Of a DNA stretch of 64,000 nucleotides, positions 43,196-53,136 are shown piece after piece. Source of the stretch: Asterella californica (lineage: Eukaryota > Streptophyta > Marchantiopsida > Marchantiales > Aytoniaceae); assembly GCA_036924285.1 (NCBI GenBank), contig JAYKYS010000001.1, positions 4,252,501 to 4,316,500 on the forward strand. Direction: 5' to 3'. Within the stretch, counting starts at the first letter, position 1, and every line of letters begins with the position of its first letter. The notes under the pieces were generated by a model, which made no database searches, was not told the DNA's origin, and saw only the letters and a program-made list of their open reading frames with translations. Made by a program: the position numbers and the translations under genes.

Positions 43196-45430
43196 TCACT
43201 TTCTCTTTTTGCTCTCCTTGGGGATTTTCTTTATCTTTTCTCATTATTGACCAGCCTAACACATTCTGCTTCTGCTGGATACATGTTAATGGTAGTCTTA
43301 CCCACCTTTAGCACTTCAGCATGGTGTCCGTCAAGGTTGCTCGTTGGCTCCTTTACTTTATGCTTTGGTCATTGTTTAGTTTTTCTTCCATTTCTCCACA
43401 GCTACTGCTAGAGATCTCTTACAAGTACCGCTTGTGTCCTAGACCTTTGTTGTTTTCCTTACTTGCTTCGCTGATGACACCGTCATTTAAACCTGGACCA
43501 CTCTTCCTTTCAATTGGCTCGAGGTCTCTTTGTTGACCACATTTCCAATCAGTCTTTGGAGCCCAAATCACCTACGTGAAGTCTAAGGTTCTTTTGTTAC
43601 GTTGATACCACACCTTTCCGGGCTGGCTCCAAGATATATCTTTTCTATTTTTGGAAAGCATCAAGTTACCCAATATTTGGGTATACCTCTCGCTTCGGAT
43701 CTACGGCCTCATGAAGCCTGATGCTACTTTACAACTTTGCTTCCCAAATGTCTTTTCGCACTTAATTCTCATTTCCTCTCTTTTGCTACTCGAGCTCCGC
43801 TCTATGGTTTTTACTACAAGATATTTTTTTCACTCTTTCTACAACGTTTCTTTGTAAATCTCACTTTTCTTCGTCTTTATCACCTTTTCTTTTGGGGGCA
43901 GACAGAGAGAGAGGGCAAACCCAAGCTCCCCTTGGTTACTTGGACTGCCTTGCACAACCTGAAGCACATGGAGGACTTGGCATATTCAATACTTCTACTT
44001 TTCAAACCTCTCTTTTTGTTCACTTGCTTTCTAACATGCTCAATACCGAGCAGGATGCCCAATGGCCTCCGGTCCTTGCTCACCTTTGGGGTGTTAAGCC
44101 CCCTTACTCTCTTCCACTTTTGACGATCTTCATTTATCGTGCACCTGACACTCCTCTGGTAACGCTAATGTTGCAGGCCTAGTTCTCTAGAATCACTACC
44201 GTCTTTTGGCTCTTCTGCGTAATACTCTGCTCGCTTGCTTGCTTATTTCTTCCTCTCTTAACCTCTTTGCAAGAGCTTGCATTATCTTTTGTTCGCATGT
44301 CCTACCTCTAAGTCTAGCTTGTCATCATCTCGGAATTACCTCCCTTCTCTAGCTCGCCTCCTTGTCTCCTTCTTCAAGCTCTCGTATTCTCTTGGATTTG
44401 GCTCTGACTATGTGCTTGTATCATTTAACCCATACTTCTTATTGATCTCAGGTTCCTACTTGGTCCTTTCTTGGGGAGCATCGCTCACTACCTTGGATAG
44501 CTTCACTCTTCCTGTTCAACTTACATACAAGTTTTCATGAAACAACACGTGTCCATCCATGCACACCGACTAAACAAGAAGTAGGCTTTCACTTGATCAT
44601 GATCAGAGTGACAGGAGGTTTGGTAGGATATCTGGAGTTCTTCTGTTCATCAACGTAACACGATTTTCCTATGGCGGATATTGCAACATGATTTCTTCTT
44701 TGGCAGTCGTGTTCAATGCATCTTTAATTCTCCACAACTTTGTCCGGTCTTCCATAGTGTCCAAGAGGATCTGCAACACCTTCTTGTTTCTTGCTCTACA
44801 CATTTGGTTCATTGGAATAAGTTTGCTATTGTTATTCCTCAACTGAAATCAGTTATGCAAGTTATTACCCAAGGTGCACCACGATCATCATTTTTTTAGA
44901 CAATCCGATCTTTACAACCTTCTATACACTTACTGTATTTATTACTTCCTACCATCTATTGGCAACAAATCTGAAACTTCCAATATTCTTTACTCTTTAC
45001 TGGTATTGCATCAGCATTTTCACTCCATTTGGTTTTGTAACTCGCTTTTCATCTGTGGCCACGTTTGTTCACTTGACCAAGCGCTTCTCTTACTTTGTCT
45101 GTCATGCGTCTGCTTGGCTTCATCATACAAATAGATAGTTCAAGATTTGCGTTTGTATTTCTCTTTGCTCTATGTGCAAGACAAGCTTGCAGTTATCATT
45201 GCACCTTATTAACAAGTTTTTTTGTCAAGGTTGCTTTAGACCTTTTTTGTTTTGTTCCTCCCATATGTCCGTTTATTCCCTCAGGTTTTGTTCTTACAGC
45301 CCCTTCACTGTCTTGGGTGCTGTTGGTCAGGCCTTTGGTTCGGTCGCCTGTTGTACATTTCTCCCTTTTTCTAATAAAGTTTTCAGACGCTCCGTCGTCT
45401 TTCCATTGAAAAAGAAAAAAGAGAAAAGAG
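43196..45430 (+). pseudogene. 5'-truncated L1-like LINE reverse transcriptase remnant
   Basis: In shifting plus-strand frames the signature of a non-LTR reverse transcriptase can be read. L-Q-H-G-V-R-Q-G-C-S-L-A-P-L-L-Y-A-L near 43315 is the motif before the active site, followed by C-F-A-D-D-T-V-I (catalytic F-A-D-D) near 43465. Then come Q-Y-L-G-I-P-L-A near 43670 and a G-G-L-G-I-F block near 43970, both typical of plant L1 elements. No endonuclease domain precedes it. It ends with an A-rich tail (GAAAAAGAAAAAAGAGAAAA, about 45407-45427), as expected for a LINE. Many stops make it inactive. Confidence 0.8.
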
Positions 45431-46699
45431 CTCTGGGTCATCCGGACAAGTTTAGGTGCACCCGGGGTTTAACGATTTGGCAATCGCCGCAGATCTCTCC
45501 GCTTGAGCGACTCTTCAGACACCATCGGTTGGGCCAATACACGGATCGCGGCTTTGTTTCGCCGGTTTTAGGTCCGGGGTTCACGTCAGGTGGATTAGGG
45601 TGACACAATCCACGGTTTATCCACCCTAAACCCCTGCATAACACGGTTCATCAGCGTCACGTCACAATGTCAGTTAGCAGTATCAGTTTGGAGTCTAGAG
45701 TCTAGACCGTGGTGGGAATTTATTAGTGGGAAGGAAGTTCATGGAACTAGTCTTCTTCAGCCGCGTTTCCCGTAACAGTTTGCGTGTGGTGCTCTTGTGA
45801 CGCAAACAGCTTCTCTCGCCCGTCGAATCAGCGTTAGCAACTCTTCCTTTCTTCCCGTCTGTTTCTCTAGCGGAGTCTAGCCAAGCCAAGAGTTGCTAAT
45901 CTAGAACGTTGACCGACTAGCAATTGAGTCAGCGTCCCACTTGACCACGCCGGCAGTCCCAGCCCAGGGTTTTCCTGCTTACCTGCAATTTACCGGCGGT
46001 TTTTGACAATTGACGGACTACTGTGTTAATTCACCTGGCGATTTTTAACAAATTTCGAAGATCTTTTTATATTCTATATTTAAGAAAGAAATTATTCGAG
46101 CATTCTCTATTTCTCCTGCATTTTTAGAAAAGTGGCCGGGGCACATAACACGGGATGCCGGATTTGGGCTGGCGCTGGACCACGCTATACCGTAGGATAC
46201 GATAGAGGATTATATAAGGTTTTTACTTGTACATCCTCTATTATATAGAGTTGAACAATAAGCTTTCCACAGTAATCTAAGTTACTTGTCCAAGGTTTTT
46301 GGACTAGGGTAAAAGTTAACACTTCACAGAACGTTTCGACGTCCCACATGCTTGCTTCCGTGTACACTACCCTATGCGTCTCCTTCTATATCCGGTTGAG
46401 ACTGGATCCGCTAATTTTCTTTTTCATTTTGCTGGACAGGAGAGAAAACCAAGAATTTCCTTCCGGATCCTCTAACTTAGAATTGCACTTTGTGTGTTCT
46501 CGCCGGACAAGTAAATATACATACAAACGGCCGTTTTGGAGAAGTGGCGGAAAAGGACAAGCACGGCGGTCGGGACGGAAAATCTCGGGGCACGGTTGGC
46601 CGGGAGGTGGGTTTCAGGTTTAAAAAACAGCGGGACGACATTAGGGCATTAATGCGAAGGAAGGGAACTGTTATGTGAGAGGACGGTGTAATAATCGGT
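45431..46699. other. No recognisable gene
   Basis: No reading frame here resembles a known family. A 9-bp inverted repeat (ATAGAGGAT...ATCCTCTAT) surrounds a TATATAAGG box near 46200-46240. The left boundary of the HUH element probably lies somewhere near the right end of this stretch, but I could not find it. Confidence 0.4.
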
Positions 46700-47292
46700 T
46701 AGGGCATCGTGAATCATTTCTCGTTTGGGTGTCGAAGTGATCAGGCGGTCCTGTGTCCGATGTTGCAGCGGGCTGTGCTACTGCTGGTGTTCGGGTATAG
46801 GTGGTGCTGCAGGAGTTTTGCTCGACGATCGTTCTGTCCGGCCGGGTTGCTATTGTTTACGTGCTTACGTTGTGCACGTTTCTGATTTGTGCTGTGGTTC
46901 TGCTGCCTCGCAGCGAGGTGTGGCAGAGGATTTCATTTGTTGATTTTCATTTCGGTCGGTTTGCTCTTATCCTCTAGGTTTGATCCGTCACGGCGAGGTG
47001 TGGCGGGTAGGTCAGATTTGGTTTCGTTGTTCCATTGGTCGTCCGCTTGTGATGTTTGCTTGCACGTATCATTTGTTCTTGCCTGTGATGGCTTGTCTGT
47101 TACTTCTCATCTGGGCACGACATTTGAATGGGTGCGGTACAAGGGCGAGAACAGTCTGTCTCTCGTCGTGTCAGCTGCCAGGAAAACACAGTGTGGGTTC
47201 GACTTCCATCAGCATGCGGACGGCATGGGGTTCGCTTGTACACGATCAGATAAGTACAGTCTGTCTGGTTTCTTTCTCGTTAGTGTTTTTGA
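46700..47292 (+). other. 5' flank of the HUH endonuclease gene
   Basis: GC content is higher than in the surrounding AT-rich DNA, like the gene itself. The sequence CGAGGTGTGGC occurs twice (near 46914 and 46995). A CTGTGCTACTGCTGG motif near 46772 resembles the CTGCTACTGCTGTGCAG repeats downstream of the gene, hinting that the mobile unit spans both sides. An overlapping plus-strand frame (46889-47326) is open in another phase. Whether it is an exon, leader or chance cannot be decided. Confidence 0.4.
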
Positions 47293-48765
47293 ATGGCTGC
47301 TTCAAACCAAACCTCAGAAAAAGTAGATGAATCGAGTGGGAGCAGTTCTTCTGTCGACGTACAGTCCAGCCCGCCTCATAGTGACCAAGTTTTGCACCTA
47401 CATTTCTCTTCTGTTGATCCCCGTTTTCCTTTGTTGTCTTCAAAACGACCTATGATCCCGTTTTCAGACAGTAGCCTTCAGCTGATCCGGACATATACCT
47501 ACTTAGAACTGTCTTCTGCTCGAGAAGTGCCACCATTCTTACTCAAGTTCGACTACATCAAGATTAGCAGAACTTGTTCTCCTTGCCAGTTGCATTCTTG
47601 TCCGATATATTCCATGTCAGGTCCATATCGTTTTTTTTCCTACTCGACTGATAACCTCTTCCTCTACTTGCAGGACTGCAGGTATCGGATGTTCTCATAC
47701 CCTACCTTCTTTAAACGTCCGGACAGCAGTTTCGAGTGCACTGTTGCTTGCTTGTACAGACATCACTTTCTTCCGTGCGATGTTCTGTGTTGGATCCTTT
47801 CCAGTTCAGGTTTGTTTGTCATCATTACTCATCCTTCTCCTGAGACAATGTCTTTGAGGAGGGAAGCGAGAGCCAGGAGACCGACGCTGGAGACGTCGGT
47901 GACAGTCTGCAGGACCGGCACTGATCTGGAGACGTCATTGTTTCCTTTGATTTCAGAGTTTCTCCATGCACACTGTGTCTCAGGGGTTTTCTCTGTCGAG
48001 CGTGGAGGCAGCCTGCTCCACTTGCATTTCCAGGGGGTAATCTCTATTCATGCAAAATCTTGTATTGATGTCAAAAAGCGTGTGATGCAAGCTCTCGGGT
48101 GGGACAAAAACAAGCCTGTGGGGGGCGAAGTGTGTGTAAAGGTCCTCTCCAACAAGGGCCTTCACACCTTCGTGGGAATGGTAGGTTATTGTCTCAAGGA
48201 CCATCAGGAGGAGCACCACATTGCGACCATGAAAAACATAAACGAGTCAATGGTGGCAGATGGTAAAGAGTTGTACATGTTACTTGGGGCGTCTGACACA
48301 AAAAACCGTGTGGAGCTAACGTTTTTCAACATATTACAGAGAGCGCTGCAGTTCAACAGGTATAAAAGTCGTCATCCATTGTCAACAACCTTTCCGCGTT
48401 GTCTTCGTGCCATGCTGATGTCTGGTAAGTATATCCCGTCTCCCAGATGGCTCCTCCAGCACGGGATACACAAGACACGGACCGATGCCCTATGGACTTC
48501 TCTGATTAGACCCGCTGATATAAGTCCTGAGGATATTGACGACATATTTTTTTACAGAGAGTCTCAGCGTTGCGGACACTGCGGTCGCAGATACTATTAT
48601 AACGGCAAAGGCGATGGAGAGGAGGCTCCAAAGTCCCCATGTGAACCGGAACCGCCATCAGCACCGCAGAGGGCCCCTTCTGACGTCTTACCAGACTACA
48701 TACTGCTCGTGGATGCCTTCCTCCGTTCGACTGGTGTAGATAGATCTTTTCCCATCGAAGTCTGA
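47293..48765 (+). CDS. Rep-type HUH endonuclease, replitron-like transposase
   Basis: An intact 490-codon ORF. ATG at 47293 is fixed by an in-frame TGA directly upstream; the TGA stop ends at 48765. Residues 200-310 look like a rolling-circle Rep nuclease: a strand with V-F-S-V-E-R-G near 230-236, the metal-binding HUH motif H243-L-H245-F-Q-G, and the catalytic motif Y299-C-L-K302-D (Y-x-x-K). Such enzymes nick single-stranded DNA and stay covalently joined to its 5' end through the tyrosine. I see no Walker A/B helicase motif. The N-terminal half has a C-x2-C-x4-C cluster near residue 95; the C-terminal part has R-C-G-H-C-G-R-R (C427, C430) and a proline-rich tail. A single-Tyr HUH protein without helicase fits the transposons called replitrons; a captured viral Rep is the alternative. 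Confidence 0.75.
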   Translation: MAASNQTSEKVDESSGSSSSVDVQSSPPHSDQVLHLHFSSVDPRFPLLSSKRPMIPFSDSSLQLIRTYTYLELSSAREVPPFLLKFDYIKISRTCSPCQLHSCPIYSMSGPYRFFSYSTDNLFLYLQDCRYRMFSYPTFFKRPDSSFECTVACLYRHHFLPCDVLCWILSSSGLFVIITHPSPETMSLRREARARRPTLETSVTVCRTGTDLETSLFPLISEFLHAHCVSGVFSVERGGSLLHLHFQGVISIHAKSCIDVKKRVMQALGWDKNKPVGGEVCVKVLSNKGLHTFVGMVGYCLKDHQEEHHIATMKNINESMVADGKELYMLLGASDTKNRVELTFFNILQRALQFNRYKSRHPLSTTFPRCLRAMLMSGKYIPSPRWLLQHGIHKTRTDALWTSLIRPADISPEDIDDIFFYRESQRCGHCGRRYYYNGKGDGEEAPKSPCEPEPPSAPQRAPSDVLPDYILLVDAFLRSTGVDRSFPIEV

Positions 48766-48799
48766 AGCACTTGTTTTCTGTCAACTACTGTGCACAAGT

Positions 48800-48941
48800 C
48801 TTCGGGCGAACTGCTACTGCTGTGTGCAAGTTACTCTCTTCTAGTTAGACGAACTGCTACTGCTGTGCAGTCTGTACAGTTGGGTTTCTCAAAGGTTATG
48901 TGAGCGTGGTCTCCAGGCGAACTGCTACTGCTGTGCAGTCT
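48800..48941 (+). repeat. Three direct repeats of a 19-22 bp motif
   Basis: CGAACTGCTACTGCTGTG(CAG) occurs at about 48807, 48849 and 48918, with 42 and 69 bp spacing, starting about 40 bp after the HUH ORF stop. Two of the copies continue into CAGTCTGTAC or CAGTCTCTAC. Repeats like these could be sites bound or nicked by the encoded protein; that is inference. Confidence 0.85.
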
Positions 48942-48961
48942 CTACTGTTCTACTTATGTGT

Positions 48962-49079
48962 AGAGCGATTTCTACTTATTTTCTCCTGCCAGGAAGCACT
49001 GTCACTTCTACTTATGTGCAGGCCGACTTCTACTTATTTACTGCTGTATAGAAGCATTGTGATTTCTACTTACGTCCAG
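48962..49079 (+). repeat. Two tandem 59-bp units
   Basis: Each unit contains TTCTACTTAT, GAAGCA(C/T)TGT and TTCTACTTA(T/C)GT and ends CAGGCCGA-like. They run on directly from the three shorter repeats, forming a structured 3' region. Confidence 0.8.
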
Positions 49080-49104
49080 GCCGAATGTAGTGAAGTCGTC
49101 CGAA

Positions 49105-49310
49105 TGTAATTTTTTCTGCCACTGGCATATAAACGTGTTTGGAAATTCCCAAGTTTTTCTCTGTACAGTTGTCTGAATGAAATGAGCCTCGGTGTGCGCT
49201 GTGTACTGTGTTTTGTCTCGCTGGGCTTTTCCAGCCACAGGCATCGAAACGTGTTTGCAAACGTGTTTACTTTTCCAGCCACAGGGATAGAAATGTCTTT
49301 GAAAATTTTG
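49105..49310. repeat. Three dispersed copies of a 40-bp motif
   Basis: TTTTCCAGCCACAGGCATCG near 49226 recurs as TTTTCCAGCCACAGGGATAG near 49269 and as TTTTCTGCCACTGGCATATA near 49111. Each is followed by AAACGTGTTT or AAATGTCTTT. They may mark the right end of the HUH-bearing element. Confidence 0.7.
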
Positions 49311-49619
49311 GAAACTGGGCCCGGTGAAATGAAACATGGTTGAGCCAGAGGATTTGTACCTATGCGAAGAGGGGGAAGCCAAAAAACGAAAACCGCCCTA
49401 GGGGACCGGAAGAAGTGATGCTAGTGGTGGACCGTAATAATAATTTGAAAATACAACCAGCAACACAGACGCAGTTGGAACTTTCGCTAGGCTAAATATG
49501 CATACGAACTTCACTTCTTGCCGAAAAGAAGAAAAAGATAAACGTACAAACTAACAATAAAATTATCATGAGGGATTGGCTAAAAATTAGCTTTAAAATG
49601 TTAATAAAAAATACAGTAA

Positions 49620-49912
49620 CAACATGGTGCTCGACATTTGAGAAAACATGAGTGGACAACAAAGTTTATTAAATTTATTTGACTAAATGTAACTTGGTAA
49701 ATTAAGTTGCTAAATTTTAAATACTAAAGTTAAAACCACTTGGTTCACTTCATTACATGTTGTAAATCCAGGTACAGAAAACCCATATGTTACTCCTGCA
49801 TACTGAACTTCGTTTTGGTATGGGAAGGTCTGGGTCTTTCACCAATAAAAAAGTTTACATTTGTATAGTTTTAATTTATTTCTTCACCCTTCCATGGGAA
49901 GGTGAATATGCA
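49620..49912 (-). repeat. Dispersed repeat copy 2, inverted
   Basis: Its reverse complement aligns with 27474-27850: GCATGCATATTCA, TATGGGTTTTCTGTA, AAGTGAACCAA and TGTTTTCTCAAA occur in the same order. Near 49883-49906 a near-perfect inverted repeat TTCACCCTTCC ATG GGAAGGTGAA marks one end. Confidence 0.65.
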
Positions 49913-50394
49913 TGCTCCACAATTAGCTTAGTTATGCAACTTTCCAGTTCAACTCTGTGAAATCAGAGATACATAAACGAGGAGTCATGTTTGCAGTGGA
50001 ACTGCGAAGTTATGTATTAGCGATTAATCAGAATCTATATCCTTTTTCTTTTCTGGGTTTCACAACCACTCCTCTTGATACTCGTCCGTCTGTTAACTCT
50101 ACACTACAAAACGTTCCCCTTTCTTTTTCGGTTTTCACGATCAAAAGCTATGCTTATGCATAAGAGTAACCAATAACAACCCTTGCAATAGAATGACAAT
50201 GCTACGTGTTAGTGATTTATCTAGACTTAAATCTTTTTCTCTCTTTTCAGTTTTCACAATGATTTCATCCCTCTGTTTCCATTACAGGATAAAATATTCT
50301 CCTTTTCTTTCTTAGTTTCTTTTAAATAAAAGATTTTTTTATTACATTTGATAGATGGATATAGTATCCGACGATAGAATCGGATGATAGATCT

Positions 50395-51080
50395 TGAGAC
50401 CATAGAGATACACATATCTATCAAACAATAAATGTCAAATATATAAAGTGTGCAAACGAGTGAATAGTTTGTTTGATAACAAATTTCTCTTGGGAATTCT
50501 CATAGAGGGACACATATCAATCGAGAAATAAACATCACATCAGTATCCAAATGTGCAGACGACCGAGTATTTTATTTGACATGGAAATTTATATGAACCC
50601 GGTCGAGCCGAGCAGAGTAAGACAACATATCCAACCCCCAAGCGTACATATGGTTGAATATTTCATTTGACAAAAAAATATCTTGGAATTCCTCTAGAGA
50701 CACATATCTATTGAGAAATAAACATCACATCAATACCCAAAGTAAGGTAGACATATCTATCAGAAAATAAACATCACATCCATATCCAAAATGTGCAGAC
50801 GACCGAATAATTTATTTGATGAAAAAACTATATTAAAATTCTCATGAACCCGATAAGGCCAAGAAGAGTAAGACAACCTATCCAACTCTCAAGCGTACAT
50901 ACGTCCAAATATTTTGTTTGACAAAAAACTAGAACTCCTACAGAAATACACATATCTATCAAGAAATATACATCACATCAATACCCAAAGTATGCAGACG
51001 TCTGTTTGATAAAAATCTATATTAAAATTCTTATAAACTCGATCGAGAAAAAAAATAAGACAACATATCCAACCTCTAAG
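50395..51080. repeat. Degenerate satellite-like array
   Basis: A motif AAATAAACATCACATC preceded by ACACATATCTAT recurs near 50412, 50510, 50699, 50752 and 50945 in degenerate form. A second motif, AGTAAGACAACATATCCAAC, recurs near 50617, 50868 and 51055 (about 190-250 bp apart). Together they suggest a higher-order repeat of roughly 200-250 bp in three or more decayed copies. Confidence 0.8.
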
Positions 51081-52143
51081 CACTCCAACGCCAGAACCCT
51101 TCTGGAAAAAAGAACAAAATTGAACAGTGATATGTAGAGAGAAAACCGCCACTGGTACCTGTCGAGCTAATGCTGGAGAGTTTCTTTTTTACTCTTTCCA
51201 ATCGACGTGTAGCAAAAACCACGTTTAATTTAGTACTGAACTCTTTCACGAGTTTTGCAATTAAAGGTTAAAACGTTTTATTCGATTATCTAAACTTTTA
51301 GACCGGCTCAGCAGGCGCGCTATGCTTATAGTTTCTTTTCCAACTCCTGGCTCTCGGTTCCGCTCTCCCTGCGCTGCCGGCATTTCCCGTGGTTCTGCTC
51401 GTCGTCCTAGATCAAATTCTGGAATCTAAGAAGTTGCTGTCTCTACCCCAAACGACATGCGGGTCCTTTGGGGTTCTATAAAAACCTACAACTAAGCCAA
51501 TTCTTCCCATGAGTCTGTGCAATTTCATTGGTTGCATTCTTGCGTTTCCTTATATCGAGATGATTCCATTTTAGAAGCAAAGCGTGCTTGATTTTATAAA
51601 CAAGAATAAATATTTGTGAAATAATTTCATTTTCTTGCTCAATACGACTTGACAACAAAGATCATTTAAGGCTAAACTTGGCTACACCTTCGTTTAGACC
51701 GGAAGACCACGCCGTCTAGCTCACGTCAACAGACGGAGTTGACTAGCGTGACCCTTGACATAGCAAATTGACCTGGAGCGGAAATATACTTCAAGAACGG
51801 GTTGTAAAATCACCACCGTGAAGTAGAAAGTGGAAAACAAGAGATGAAAATCTCTAGATGAGACAAGAGAAATCACCTAGAATATACTTGTTTTGCAAGA
51901 GATTTCAGGTAAAATCTAGTTTTGTACTGCAATTTGATAAGAAACAGTTTACGTCCTAAATTTTACATAAGAATTTCATGGAAGCTACAATCAGTTATGA
52001 ATGAGTTGCTCCTTGATTGAACCAGAATCATGCAGTGACATGATTCGTAAATTTTTGTAAATTCGTATGAGATGAAAGTATCAGATTAGTAATCCTACGT
52101 AAGCAAGAAGATTCACTGTACTTGTCTTTCGAGAAATTGACTT

Positions 52144-53086
52144 TGTAACACCTTTTGCTTTTTCCCCAAACCAGATGGCATTCGGGCAGTGATTAATCAA
52201 AAGTGGCAGCTGCATGGCACAAGGCAGGCTCAAGAGACTAGATAAAAGAGTGTCGTGAACCCTAAAGGAGGCCATTCTCAGTTTTTCAGTTTTGGAGAGA
52301 GCACTCTTGGTAGTGAGGGAGGAGACTGTATTTTCAGTGTAGTATACATTGCCTTTGAGGTCAGAAATCAGGAGCTAGAACTGAGGCACATCAAGCTCCT
52401 TGGAGAGCAGATTTGAAGAGGGACCTTGAGAGCAGACTTGGGGTGTTGATTAGGGCGCTGACTTGGGGTCTGATCTGTTGAGTAACAGAAATCAGGGCGT
52501 TCGGAGTGAAAGTAGGTTCTCTGGTGAAGTCTTAGTTCTGGAGTTGCTGAGTAGTGAAGGATTGCCGGTCCAAGAGCGCTGCGTGACCTTGTCAGCAAGT
52601 AATGCCATGTAATGTATATGAGCCCGTGACTTTCTCCATTCTGATAAATAGGCTTGAGTTGTGTGCCAAAACTGAGTTGGGCGCATCTGGTGTCGTGTTG
52701 ACTTTATTTCGGTGTAATTGCTTTGCCTTCCTACTTCCTAGCATCTACTAGGTCTCCTAGTCTTGGCGGTTGCTCCTTGTGGGTCCTGGCGTTCCGACTT
52801 GATCACCAGTAGCGGAAGCGCTGCCCAAATTTTATGCAACCCAGGTCTAGAATAGTTCCACCTGTATTTAGCAACCTAAGATTGACCAGAGACCTACAAA
52901 AGACTAGTTGGTTATTCGAAACCCGTTCAACAGTTATCAAATCCTCGGTGCTCATTAGCTGATAGTTTAACGAACTGGATCTGGAGACACAAATAAAGTA
53001 TACAGGTCTCTAGGGAGGTTCACGTTCGGCCGTTCATTGGTTAGAGATTAAAGAATCTGTTCCGAGATCTGCGATCGAACGTTACA
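52144..53086 (+). repeat. 5' LTR of element H
   Basis: 943 bp from TGTAACACCTTTTGC to GATCGAACGTTACA. The promoter should lie within it; a TATA-type GATAAATAGG lies near 52641. Confidence 0.95.
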
Positions 53087-53088
53087 GT

Positions 53089-53100
53089 TGGTATCAGAGC
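53089..53100 (+). promoter_or_regulatory. Primer binding site of H, initiator tRNA-Met
   Basis: TGGTATCAGAGC, two bases after the 5' LTR, is the exact 12-nt complement of the plant initiator tRNA-Met 3' end, the usual primer of many plant LTR elements. Confidence 0.93.
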
Positions 53101-53136
53101 AGGTTCAGGTTGAATCTTTGCTCAACACCATCGACA

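Larger units (their letters stand above)
49330..52143. other. AT-rich region with repeats, no recognisable gene
   Basis: No family-level coding similarity is seen. It contains dispersed repeat copy 2 (49620-49912), the degenerate satellite-like array (50395-51080) and AT-rich filler. Its right end (GAAATTGACTT) is the target of element H. Confidence 0.5.

Noticed and set aside
45172..45603. 143-codon plus-strand frame across the LINE tail
   Set aside because: It crosses the A-rich 3' tail of the LINE remnant and runs into unrelated DNA, so it is a chance frame.
46889..47326. 145-codon plus-strand frame upstream of and overlapping the HUH gene
   Set aside because: It is in a different phase, has no recognised domain and its composition is Cys/Leu/Phe-rich as expected by chance in this DNA. 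It could be a leader or exon, but the sequence alone does not support a gene.
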